Source: Gracilaria domingensis
Lineage: Eukaryota; Rhodophyta; Florideophyceae; Gracilariales; Gracilariaceae
Length of the DNA stretch: 40,489 nucleotides
Direction: 5' to 3'
NCBI GenBank assembly: GCA_022539475.1
Contig: VCMS01000400.1
Span: 1 to 40,489 of the forward strand
Below are positions 9,643 to 19,849 of this stretch, piece by piece (positions within the stretch are counted from its first letter, which is position 1; each line of letters begins with the position of its first letter). The position numbers were made by a program, and so were the translations under genes. The notes beneath the pieces were generated by a model. That model saw only the letters and a list, made by a program, of their open reading frames with translations. It did no database searches and was not told where the DNA came from.

Positions 9643-10815
9643 ATGGCTTCCGGCCAAGTCCCTAGCGTCTCTGTCGACCGTTCCGTAGCTGCTTCTCAAG
9701 CGGTGGCCATGCCCCAGAGTTCTTCTGCTCCCAATCAGGTTCCTCCTCAATGCATCCCCATTCCAACAGCTATGCATCGTCGTAGGATGAAAGAGTCCGA
9801 TAGGAACGGCAGACCCACAGGGGCTGTAATCTCTGCGAGGCTAGTATTCAATCGTCTCTTCCGTGGGCGTTTTCCAAAGTGCATAGACAACGCAAGAACA
9901 GGGGATACTGAAGACTTGGCCTACAGTGTGGACCCTGATCAGTTCCCAGTCTACCTCGAGATGGCAAATGCCGCCAAAGATATGATACGTCAGTTCCTTT
10001 ACCATAAGATGGGTCTGACTCGTGGTGCTGGTACTTTTCTCTCTGTGAAAGTCGAGTTCGCCTCTCAGCTTTTGCAGCTAAAGCAAAAGGTGGTGAAAGC
10101 CTTTCCAGTGCTTGGAGCTGCCCAAAACTACTGGATAGTAACTGATTTTGTGAAGGAGGGAATGCAAAGAGACAAGAAGGCAGTGAAGGAAGCGACGAAG
10201 AGGACTAACGCTCGCGTTAATGGGGCTTTAGAGCAAGGATCTGCAGGAGGCAGAAACAGCCAGAATGGTGTCCCGTTGTCTGGTGGCGACTGCCGGGAAA
10301 CGGTTGAGTCCAGGGCCGGTGATGAAGGAGTTCCTACGAATGGTGATGGTGGAGTTTCGAGCGGTCATGACCAAGCGTCGGCTGAAGAACAGGATGGAGG
10401 GATTCCTCATTCAAACAATGATGCGTATTCCAATCATTCAGAGATTGCTTCTAGATCTCAAGATGATGAATTCCAAGGCGATGAAGCTGATGAAAATGCA
10501 TCCCAGTCGTGCCAAGACTCTGAAGAAATAACTCCTGAGGTTGGGCAAACTGCAGGTTCTCGACGGGGAGGGAATGGTACTCAGCAGCATGGTTCCCACG
10601 TGAGCCGCAAACGGACTCAAGTTGAGCCGATCAATCGCGACCAAGTTGATTCCAACCGTCAGAAGCGTCGGCACAAGAAGTCAAAGAATGCTCGTTCTCG
10701 TTCGAATGTCACATCTGGCAACCAGAACAATCAACAAGGACCATCTCGTACGCCTGGCCATGCTTCATGCGGACACTCTCGTGTGTCTGGCTCCCGCACG
10801 CATCGACGTCAGTAG
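9643..10815 (+). CDS. Hypothetical protein, 390 aa, possibly TE-associated
   Basis: An uninterrupted ORF starts at an ATG at 9643 and ends TAG at 10813-10815. Residues about 45-195 look folded (LVFNRLFRGRFPKCIDN; DMIRQFLYHKMGLTRG; a coiled basic helix around KVVKAFPVLGAAQNYW). Residues 196 to the end are a low-complexity tail rich in Ser, Gly, Asn, Gln and Glu, ending in a basic, Arg/Lys/Ser-rich region. I recognise no family. It is divergent from the Tnp2 pseudogene, 585 bp from that gene's ATG at 9057, so it may be the partner gene of the same element or of a relative. A consensus intron (10830-10942) begins 14 bp after the stop, so the stop may be a late nonsense change or the transcript may carry a 3'UTR intron. 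Confidence is good that it is a real ORF; function unknown. Confidence 0.55.
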   Translation: MASGQVPSVSVDRSVAASQAVAMPQSSSAPNQVPPQCIPIPTAMHRRRMKESDRNGRPTGAVISARLVFNRLFRGRFPKCIDNARTGDTEDLAYSVDPDQFPVYLEMANAAKDMIRQFLYHKMGLTRGAGTFLSVKVEFASQLLQLKQKVVKAFPVLGAAQNYWIVTDFVKEGMQRDKKAVKEATKRTNARVNGALEQGSAGGRNSQNGVPLSGGDCRETVESRAGDEGVPTNGDGGVSSGHDQASAEEQDGGIPHSNNDAYSNHSEIASRSQDDEFQGDEADENASQSCQDSEEITPEVGQTAGSRRGGNGTQQHGSHVSRKRTQVEPINRDQVDSNRQKRRHKKSKNARSRSNVTSGNQNNQQGPSRTPGHASCGHSRVSGSRTHRRQ

Positions 10816-10829
10816 ACGACTGTCGTAAG

Positions 10830-10942
10830 GTAAGTAGCTCGCGCACAGGATGTTCACAATGGTGACCCCAACAAATCTGGAGTTAACCATCTCTCTCATT
10901 TTCTCCTCATATTTGTGTTGTGACTAACTTTTGTATCCTCAG
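10830..10942 (+). other. Candidate 113-bp spliceosomal intron
   Basis: The donor AAG|GTAAGT starts at 10830. The branch-site-like TGACTAAC is at 10921-10928, followed by a pyrimidine-rich stretch and TATCCTCAG ending at 10942. All three signals match consensus at sensible distances. It lies just after the stop of the 390-aa ORF. Joined, the frame downstream of that stop stays open for about 33 codons. Confidence 0.45.
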
Positions 10943-11519
10943 TGGTGTCCACAAAGATTGTAGTAGCTGCCCTGTCCAACACAGGGACTTCATTATAGAT
11001 TCTCTTCCGCAGGTCTTCTGCCATCGATAGGTCTTGAATTTGGACCAACACAAGGTCTTAGGGTAAACGGGTGTTCTAAGTCTGGTTTTGATGCTCGAGA
11101 TGCGTTGCATCAGCGTCCGCATACAGACATGTTTGCTGACATCTACTCTGCTCTTCGCAGATATTTTCACAGAATTTGGTGTACATAGTGTATCTCTTCG
11201 GACGAATCTGAGGTCCATTATTGTACACTAATTGCCATCTCAGAGACATAAAGAGAGGATCTTAGGTACTACTGAAAATGACCTACGCTGACCGCTTCTC
11301 GTCCAAACAAGGGACAGGTTATGTGTTGCAATATCATTCCTCAAGAGGCTAGTTTTTGTCCTTTGTAGCACCGATTATGGTCTGAATATGAGAGCCTGAT
11401 AGCGTACACATTACGACCCCCTTCAGAAGATTTTGGAACATCCAAGACGAAGTGATTTAGAAATGATTTGGAACAGATTTGGTGCTGCGAAGGGTACACT
11501 TTCGGACCTTCTATGCGGA

Positions 11520-11755
11520 CAGATTAAGAACTAGTTGGGCCATACAAGAACCCTAGTTGGGCCATCTATATTGGCACTTATTTTGTCCATCTTTTGGACG
11601 AACTTAGTTGGCCATGTTTCCGCACACATTATGTGCCATTCTTTCGGGACAAATTAGTACACCTTTGGGCTACTTCTGGGACACTTAAATCAAGATCTTT
11701 TTAGACCATTTCTCGTCCATTATTGGGCCATATTTTGGGTCTTTCACATTGTTTG
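11520..11755. repeat. Degenerate TTGGGCCA-type short repeats
   Basis: Variants of (T)TGGGCCA, TTGGCCA, TTGGGCTA and TGTCCAT recur roughly every 15-30 bp, for example TAGTTGGGCCAT at 11533 and again at 11553. No coding sequence is seen from 10943 to 11755 beyond short chance frames. This tract abuts the truncated end of the transposase fragment at 11756. Confidence 0.5.
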
Positions 11756-12400
11756 TAGGGACTTGAATGGGGTCCTTGACATAGAGGGTGGCAGCGAACT
11801 GACGGTCGTTCTGGTGAATGGTGGTGGAGGCGAAGCCGATGGAGCTCACGGTCTCTTCAAAGATTTTGGAGAGCAGTTTGAGACACTCAGGAGCGGAGGT
11901 GATTGAGGTCTCGAAAAGAGAGGGAAGAAAGTTGGACTGCCTGAGAATGTTGATAAGCTCGTCTGCGGAGTGCTTTCCGAGTTTGGTGGCGATGGAGGAA
12001 GTTTATGTGGCGAGACTGTGAATGTTATCACTTGGAGCGGGCAGAGAAAGGGCATGAACGGAACCTACGGAGAGGGACTGAGAATTGAATAGAGGCTGTG
12101 CTGTAGATAGATTTGCTGCGTCAGAAGAATGTATGGAGAAAGCGAGCTGCTGATATTCATACGGTTCGTCGGTAGCGAGTGCTACATTATCGGAGGGGCG
12201 GTTGGAGCGAGAAGAGAGAGGAGGCTTGGTACTGCTGAGTCGGTGACGTTTCGGTGGCGGGATGAGAGGGAGCCACGATGGGCTGCAGGAGTCAGAAAAG
12301 GGTTTGGGTCATGCCGTTGCCTGCAACGTTTCTGATGTTGCGCGAGGGAGGCGACAGAGTCTGTCTGAAAGGCGCAGCGCGAGAAGCAACAGATGTACAT
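11756..12400 (-). pseudogene. Decayed N-terminal fragment of a Plavaka/KDZ-like transposase
   Basis: Reading the - strand from an ATG at 12400, a zinc-finger-like segment (MYICCFSRCAFQT, then SLAQHQKRC) matches the finger of the intact transposase at 35815-39090 (CPFVTRRGVLSLQQHVNHC). After a frame change near 12185, a frame with one TAA (around 12010) gives TKLGKHSADELINILRQ, then LPSLFETSITSAPECLKLLS, then FAATLYVKDPIQV. These align position by position with SNLGHREADELIGLLRD, FNETITSSKRCTELKK and FSATLYTRDPVQT of the intact protein. Homology ends abruptly near 11760, in a short-repeat tract. It is a second, old, truncated copy of the same transposase family in inverted orientation. About the first quarter of the protein is preserved, with at least one stop and one frameshift. 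Confidence 0.75.
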
Positions 12401-13110
12401 GATGCCGTAGGGCGGGGAGGGGCGGAGGGGTTGGTTGGAACGATGGAGGTGAGGAGCGGAGGTCAATGGTGCAATGTTGCAACTTGTAGGAACTTGTTGG
12501 CGTACAGTGCGGGGGAGAATATTGGGAGAGTCAAATCGGCGCCATGTACGTGATGGTTTATGTACATTACGATATGATATGGGTACCCATACCGTACTGT
12601 TACGTCGAGTAGGGAAGGAATTGTAGAAAACTGAAAAGTAACATTCCTAAATTTTTGGGCCCATACTTTGCGGCCGGCGTGAACTCTACACTAGACGTAG
12701 ATAGTGCTGCACTGGAGAAGTCAAGAAATGTCCATGGCACGGGCCTGACCAGTGCTATGTGAGGTCTGATCATGTCCTTTCTCTGCGAAAAAATATGTTC
12801 CAGATCATGCGAGTTCCATACAGGTTCGTGAAACATGTAACGGTTTCGACTTTTACTGCCATCGTATTTGTTGTTGACCTAGTTCGATGCGAGAAATGTA
12901 CGAGTAACGAGCGAAAGAATTTTATGGAACTCATGCGAGTGACATACTGGTACGGTTTACACTCTAACTAGGGTTTTTATGGATCTAGTTATTGCTTACC
13001 CCGTTTGACGCGAGCGATTTACGGAGAGCGAGCGACGATGCTTGGGACGCATGTGCACGCTCGTAAGGTACGTCGCTCATTCCGCTCTAAGAGCGATTCG
13101 AGTGAGAAAT

Positions 13111-13132
13111 GTACTTTAATTCTCACTCGAGA
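13111..13132. repeat. Hairpin near 13.1 kb
   Basis: GAGTGAGAA and TTCTCACTC are inverted around the ATGTACTTTAA-type spacer within the line starting 13081. The arms are about 10 bp and perfect. Boundaries are approximate. Confidence 0.5.
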
Positions 13133-13494
13133 CGCTTGTAGAACTTAATTAGCGAGGTTCTAATGACTAGCTGCTGGGTTTTTGTTCTGGCTTGGTGAAC
13201 TTTGGGTCGTTCATTGAATTTTATTGGAAACTGTGGCACAGGTAGGGCGTTGAGGGTAGATGGTGGAGCCGTAGACCGTGAATGTGTCGCATTATCAGTA
13301 CTGGAAGACATGGAGAGGTATGTAGCAACAACGTCTCGAGGAGAGTTTTACCTTTGTTGTATATCTACTAAATTTGTGTCCAATTACTGCTTGCAGATTT
13401 TCGATTCATGGTGAATAGGAACGAGAAGGTTCACTTTCTATTCAACATCGGTCCAAACTCTAGAAACTACTATGAAGGTAAGATGTACTGTTGC

Positions 13495-13529
13495 AATGTA
13501 CTGAAAGGGTTCAACCCTTTTAGTACATT
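13495..13529. repeat. Near-perfect palindrome, 17-bp arms, 1-nt loop
   Basis: AATGTACTGAAAGGGTT (13495-13511), C (13512), AACCCTTTTAGTACATT (13513-13529). There is a single mismatch between the arms. It is a strong cruciform or foldback candidate inside the repeat nest. Confidence 0.85.
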
Positions 13530-13769
13530 AGAACAGTACGTCATACCTCCATGGTTGTGTGTGTGCTGCATGTACTACCTGTGTGCCAGTTTTGCGGTGT
13601 GGCGATGAGTGAAAGACTGTGGCATCGGAGGCGTTGAGGGTGAATTGTAGAGCAGTGGAGGGTGAATGTGTCGCATTAGCGGACTGGAAGACATGGAGAG
13701 GTATCTAACACAACGCTGTGAGATAAAGTGATGCGCAATGGATGTCTATCGCATGAAATATTGGGAAAT

Positions 13770-14150
13770 CTATGGGATATCAGTCGGATATCTTCTGCAC
13801 ATACAGGATATCCGAATGATATGCAGTGGTACCCCGTTGGATGCGCTTAATTGATGCCCTTTACATATCCTTTGGATGTACAAAAACTATTCGAAAGATA
13901 TTCATATGATGCAGGAGGATATGTCCCATGGATGTCCGGAAATCTACGGTGCATCATTTGGACATCACAAAATCCAATGGACATCTCATCGTACATCATA
14001 TGCGCATGAGGGGGTTATCATTTGGGTATACTTCATGCATTATCTGAGCATCATTTACGTATATCATTTGGACATCTTAAGGAGATCAAATGGATATCTT
14101 CAGGTTTCGTAATTCTAATATAGGTTATCTTAGGGATATTATCCGGACAT
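13770..14150. repeat. Degenerate GGATATC / TTTGGACATC micro-repeats
   Basis: GGATATC, GGACATC, GGATGTC and ATCATTTGGACATC variants recur many times in both orientations over about 380 bp, for example ATCATTTGGACATC at about 13956 and ATATCATTTGGACATC at about 14060. Spacing is irregular. There are no constant-length spacers, so this is a decayed simple or minisatellite-like tract and not a CRISPR. Confidence 0.6.
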
Positions 14151-15068
14151 CAGCTCACCTCTCTGGGCGAATGAATCGAGAAGAAGTTCGTGTGTATTCT
14201 CTGACTGCTAACTGTGTTTCTGATTACTGCTGGGTCTTGATTCTTGAATATGGACGTGAAGGTGTGTTTGGATACGAGAACTGGAGGATTTGAAAAGGTA
14301 GGGAGATATCGCATTGAAAGGGTTGTGTGTGGGCTATGGGAAATAACTTGTTTCAGGGTGTGTTTCTGTGCGGTGCCGCGATGAAAATGTATGGACTGTG
14401 ATTGGGAGTGAAAGGGATGGAGAGGTAAGAGGTTCAGGTATCCGAGAGACGTTTCTTGGTTGTTTTGAGTATGTGTACTAACTTTGTGTCCGTTTACGGC
14501 TTTCTGTGATGATGCGATCGAGGTGTGTGGACTTTACGAAAGAAGATGTTACATGCAACAGCCGATGAAGAATTTTTGAAGATGAGTTCTGGGTGTGATC
14601 ATGGTGTTTTGAGGATACGCGGTAGCGGTGGTGGTGCTCAGGGGGTACTGCAGAAAAGGAATGTTCCAGCGGTAGTATTATCGGAGGCTGGCTGCGTTCG
14701 GTCCAGACTGGTCCGCTCACTGGCGCCCTCATTGGGTCCGTTGGTGGACCATCCGAATGCGCCCACTCACCTAGAGCAGTAGCAAAAGTAGAGGACTGGC
14801 AGTACGGTTCTGCCATCTTTCATACTCGCTAGTTTTAGATGTCTAGTATCAGAAACATAGCTTGCTTTAGCATTCGTCAGAATCATTCATTAGTCGTCGC
14901 TTTCTCTAGCTTTTCTTCCGAATGGAAATTACAGAAAGTGCAATTTAACATATGAAGAACTAGCATTTCAAAACTATCACTTTTGGACTGATGTATAGCA
15001 GAGCGAAAACACAGACGTGAGTGTAGCCTGGAGGACGCTAGTCAAAGAGATATTCTCATCCACAAAGC

Positions 15069-18000
15069 CCTAAGAATTTCGAATGAGTTGTATGGGAATG
15101 ATGTGCTGTCTGCAAATGAGCTGCCCTTGGTAATCATGTCGGTGGTATATGGACTATCTGTGTCTCACAAAAGGGTTCAAGTGTCTACTATGTGGCTGTT
15201 ATGGGCGAAAAACTGATGTTTTCCGTATGTGTGTTGTATTTATGGCGTGCGCATGGTTGGTGTATGGATGGTATTCGCACACAACAGACACAGTGCCAAT
15301 CTCAAAAAGTTAGGTTTTTTTATTCCCTTACATCTGCCATTGCCATCATCCGTCATGCGCCAGGCACTCATAGGGCACATATGTGACGCAGATACGACTT
15401 ATATACGACTTTGTGCCAAACATAGCACAGAGTAGGTACCAAAACCCATATACCAGACATGAATCGTACATACACCACCCAAGTGTTCCCCTGAGCGGGC
15501 AAAGGGTTATACAAGGCCTGTGGAAAACGCTAATCAGCCAGTTCCGGTACCCGATAACCTCAAGAAAGCACATGAAGGTATTAAAGCCAAGAGGAAGCTC
15601 ACATTGATCATGCGTTCTAATGCTGTAACCGAGATTCCAGTCTCTGTTGGTGACCACGTTCAGGTCTCCGTCAAGAACCAACACGAAAAGAGAGGGAAGT
15701 GCTCTGTTGCCCAGCCTATTCTAGCTTATGACCACGACAGCAGGACTGTCAGTATACCGAGTGCAAACTGCCGAACTATCAGCGCGGCTGTTGAAGATGT
15801 GCGACAAGTGACACCCCCTGACGAGCTCGCTACTACTGTGAAAAATGCAATGGATGTAGTGGATGTCTCTCTGTCTGTGGCAATGGATCAAGTGGAAGAA
15901 GATGTCCTGTCCGATGATGTAGAAGGGCCAGAGAATGATGATTATTCCTCTTACGAAGGTCATTCTGACGGCAATCTTTTCCCTTGTGGCGATGAGGTCG
16001 AACAAGCGACTCAGCCAGATACCTCCCCTCAAGATCAAACCCCTAATCAGGGGACACTAGAGGATACTGTTGAGATTCAGAATGCACAATCATCGCCGCA
16101 ACTTGAGAAGGATACTATTACTCCAGCTGCAGCACTGCATTCAACCACTGCACGTGTCCCACCCTTGCGTAGAAACACGCGACTAGAACGACAACCCGCC
16201 CGTCATCGTCCGGCTGCTGGAGACAACATTGAAGTTTACTGGTCTCTTAACAAGAAGTATTATCCGGGGCAGATTCTTCGATATGGTTCGCGTTCCAGGA
16301 GATACTCAGTCAGATACGAAGACGGCAAGAGTGAGATTCTTGACCTCTGCAAGGAGAGGTGGCGCTTTTGTGCAGAAAATGGCCATCATGCTAATGAGAT
16401 CGAATTGTCGCCAGGGCAAGAACCGCAGAGCATAGAGAAAGACATTTTGCAGGAGTTATTTGAAGTTCTTGGATCTAAGGAATTCATGTTAAATCAGTCT
16501 CACGGATTGCCCCCGTTCCTAACTCACAACCCCTATCAAAAGGAGGAAGAAGCTTTTCTGAAGACAGTATACCGGGTTCCTGTCGATGCTCTGCCGATGG
16601 ATGCGAATGTCATTTCCAGTCACGTACTCTACAAAATCAAGATATGCGATGACGGATCGCTTTTGTTGAAGGCAAGGACTGCGCCTCATAGCAGCGAAGA
16701 CAGCCAGAAATCAAACCTGAAAACAGATTCAGCGACTTTTCTGCCGTTGGGAATACGCATTCTGCTGGCAATGACGACCATACGTAAGTGGACTTTGGCC
16801 AAGATTGACTTTAAGAGCCCTTTTCTTCAGAGTGGCGAAGCATGCCGAGATGTCTATGTAGTTCCTCTTCGAGAGTGTAGGTCAAGACGCAGACACTACT
16901 GGCTGCTGAGAGTAGCTTTCTACGGACTTCTGAACGCTTCTGATAAATGGCAGACAGTAAGTGACGATCTTATGGTTCAAATCGGGTTCTTGCATCTTGT
17001 CTACGTTCCGCAGTTATTATACAAGAAGTGAAACGGAGACATTGCTACTGTCGCTGTGAAGATTATCTATGATCTTCTGCTCACTGGACCGCGCAGCGAC
17101 GTGAAGACAGATATTGACAGAATCAGGCGGTCGTATGAACTGGGAATAATTGGTCTTGGTCAGCCGGCACTCAAGTACTTTGGCTTGGACGTCGTCCAGC
17201 TCGAAGATCACTAGATTATGATACACGGGGATGAAAAGTTGAAGGGTTTGGAGGCTTACCCTCTCGACTGCAAGCGCAGAAAGGAACGAGAAGAGTTTTT
17301 GAATGCAGTAGAAGCGTCCGTGTTCCGTTCTCTGAATAGTTCGCTTGGTTGGTTGAGAGCGGCAGCCTCACCCTTTTGCGCATTTGCTGCCATTCTTTTG
17401 CAGCAGAAAGGCCCGCGTCCAAGAGTGAAGGACATGAGCAGGCAGATCAGTATGCCGAAGAATCACAAGAAACGCGGATCCACTGTGCAATACGTGCGCC
17501 CAACTGACGGCAAGAGATATAAGGTCTCAGAATTGCTCTTTGCAGAGGCAAATACGCAAGATGACTACGGACAGTTAGGCTGGATTGCTAGAACACTTTT
17601 TGGAGACTTTGAGAAGGACTCCGTCTTTTACGGGCTTTTTTGGTCGTCTCGGAAGTCTAAAGGCCCCGTGAAGTCTATCGGATCTGCTGAGATGTTGGCT
17701 TCGGGAGAAGCCATTGACGAAGGAAAAGTTCTCGCAAAGTTTTAAACCACCCTGCAAGGCATCGAAAATGGTCTCATTGTCGTCGCAGACTCGAAAGATA
17801 TGTATAACACGTTGTCGACTTGCCGTAACAGTCCTGACAGGTCGATACAAGCCGATGTCAGCGTCATAAGGTTCCAGTTCAAATTGCGCAATAACGAAAG
17901 GATGATCTAGATATCGAGCAGGCTGAGCCGTGCAGATCTGCTGACCACAACGGACAGTCCGTTAGAGCAGCCTTTGGAGTTGTTGCTGCTTTCGGGAAGA

Positions 18001-18102
18001 GTCTGCTTGAAGTCTGAAGCGTTTGAGTCGCGTAGCTCCCATTCTTCTACTGCCACCCAGTGGATGAGCTACACAAAGAACGAGAAAAGGAAGGAAGTTT
18101 GA
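15069..18102 (+). pseudogene. Copia-type retrotransposon pol (integrase C-term, RT, RNase H), multiple stops
   Basis: One + frame runs from about 15520 to the TGA at 18100-18102, interrupted by in-frame stops at 17029-17031, 17212-17214, 17743-17745 and 17908-17910. In order: an integrase C-terminal-like domain (KRKLTLIMRSNAV; VSVGDHVQVSVKNQHEKRGK), an acidic linker, a Tudor/chromo-like segment (IEVYWSLNKKYYPGQIL...), an RVT_2 reverse transcriptase (VLYKIKICDDGSLLLKAR; LAKIDFKSPFLQSGE; RVAFYGLLNASDKW), the 'YDLLLTG...GLGQPALKYFGLDV' region, then RNase H (FYGLFWSSRKSK...SAEMLASGEA; VVADSKDMYNTL). The usual RT 'YVDD' core is not seen. A separate open patch at about 15069-15213 (LYGNDVLSANEL) may be an upstream piece of the same element, split by about 350 bp of unrelated sequence. 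No gag, protease or LTR pair was identified. Non-functional. Confidence 0.8.
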
Positions 18103-18137
18103 ATCGTGCAGCATGCTATCGTAGCTCGAGCAAGGGC

Positions 18138-18372
18138 TGTAGTGCAACGCGTTCGCGGGGACTTAGTCTCTATTGCGATTCTTAGTATACGCGGCGATGC
18201 CGGGAGATGTTGACAGACAGTATGAGTGACTGGAGAGGTTGACCCCTTCATGTGTGTACTACATATTAGAAATAGTAGTTATAACGTGCATTGTAGTGCA
18301 ACGCTTTAGCGGTCACTTCATCGCTGTTGCGAGTCATAGCATACGCCGCCGATGCGGGAGATGGTACCTCAA
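18138..18372. repeat. Diverged ~80-bp direct repeat, offset 154 bp
   Basis: TGTAGTGCAACGC at 18138 and at 18292 start two related stretches: TATTGCGATTCTTAGTATACG against TGTTGCGAGTCATAGCATACG, then GGCGATGCCGGGAGATG against GCCGATGCGGGAGATG. They lie immediately downstream of the Copia pol pseudogene. Confidence 0.65.
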
Positions 18373-18461
18373 ATTATGAAGTGAGGTGGAAGACCCATTC
18401 TTGGGCGAATTATACACTGGATTGGATCCAGGAGGTGTGCCAAGCATTGCTAGCTAGTCCT

Positions 18462-19800
18462 ACACGTGTGGGAAGTTTGCACCCATTAGTTGGGGCATTT
18501 TAGATGTTTATTTTAGATATTTTCGATACACCGCTTGACAGTGGGTTGGCACTCTACACTACTTAGTAGGTTGAGCTGCACCCATTGTCGGGGAAGTAAA
18601 CGAACCAACCGAGTGTTCGGCTCTGATGTTTCACCTCTGGTGACCGATATCCTCCTCCCGGAGAGTCGACACCTTGCGCAGGGTTCACCATCCCCCTTGC
18701 GGCATAATTGACACCACTACCGCTCTAGCTTGTTTACTTTGTGTGTGTTTTCTTTTTTTCTGTCCCTGTTATACAGGTAGCACTACTTGGTGTACCGGTG
18801 GATACCGTTCGTGGCTCGACACACTCGCTTGGGCTATTACCGCTCTCGCGTTTCATCGCCACACTCGTGAATATTGCGTGCTACGCACGTGACACTACTG
18901 CCGACTTGTGTCGTGTGTTCTTTACCGATAGACGCTTCTTCTTCGCCGCTCCGCTCCCTCCATTACTTGGGAAAGGTCGACTCCGATCGTACACGCGGCA
19001 TTGCCGTGTTGTACCTGTGGAAGCGCTCTACTGCTGTGCTCGCCTCTTAAGAGAGAGTTTGAATTGCCTTTGTGTGTTTTTCCCCATCGCTGGGTTTTGC
19101 ACAACATGAATGGCGTAGCCCGTGAGTCACACACGTGTGAGAAGTTTGCACCCATTTTTTGGGGTATTTACAAATCTATCGTAGAATATCTAATGAACCA
19201 GACTTTCAGTGGGTCACCTGGCTACAGTAATTAGCCGATTGATCTCAACAAAGTATTGCAGAAGTATAAGGAACAACCAAGTGTTCGTCTCTAACCTTCT
19301 ACAGTAGGTATGTAGTAAATCTTTGCGGAGAGTTTTCCCCCTGTGAAAAGACTGTTATTCGACTTCCGGCATCTCTTACACCACTACCGCTATTGCGTGA
19401 TTATGTTGATGTGTTTTTGTCTGTTTCTGCCCTTGTCATGCAGATGTTGATACTTTGCATACCGGTGCTAACCGTTCTTGGCACGACCATCCGCGTTCCT
19501 TCTTACCGCTACCGCATGTCACCATTACTCTTTTGAGAGTATTGTACGCCCCACTTTGATGTTATTACCGACAATGTCGTGATCTCTACTATAAGACGCG
19601 TCTTCTTTGTTTTTTGCTTTGTTGATTGCCGGAAAAGGTTGACGTCAAAGTTACGTCTGGTTTAGCCGTTTCATCCGGTGAAATTGCTCTACTGTCGTGC
19701 ATCTCTATAAGAGGAAGGTTTGAACCGCTTGTGCGTTTCATTTTCACCGCTGGGCTTTGTACTACAGAGGTTGCACACTGTGTACCATTTTGGTGTCTAT
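18462..19800. repeat. Pair of diverged direct repeats of ~665 bp
   Basis: Copy 1 starts at 18462 and copy 2 at 19131 (offset 669), both with ACACGTGTG, GAAGTTTGCACCCATT and TTGGGG. Collinear matches follow throughout: CAACCGAGTGTTCG / CAACCAAGTGTTCG, ACACCACTACCGCT in both, ACCGGTGGATACCGTTC / ACCGGTGCTAACCGTTC, TTGAATTGCCTTTGTGTGTTT / TTGAACCGCTTGTGCGTTT, ATCGCTGGGTTTTGCAC / ACCGCTGGGCTTTGTAC. They are non-coding in both copies. They could be an old tandem duplication or collapsed LTRs of a lost retroelement. Confidence 0.75.
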
Positions 19801-19849
19801 ACCTTGTGCTGTGCACCTGCTGGAGAATGTTCGAGCGATATGGCATATA

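Larger units (their letters stand above)
12470..14820. repeat. Nest of diverged tandem repeats and palindromes, no gene
   Basis: No credible gene is seen over 2.3 kb. A unit beginning TCATGCGAG at about 12807 and again at about 12932 recurs at roughly 125 bp (diverged). A unit of about 105 bp at 13229-13335 recurs at 13613-13717, sharing GTGAATGTGTCGCATTA and CTGGAAGACATGGAGAGGTA. Further weak copies lie near 14180-14250 and 14290-14500. Inverted repeats are listed separately. The ORFs here are short and lack recognisable domains. Confidence 0.6.

Noticed and set aside
13770..14150. Possible CRISPR-like array of GGACATC repeats
   Set aside because: Repeats are short, degenerate and in both orientations, with irregular spacing; the DNA is eukaryotic.
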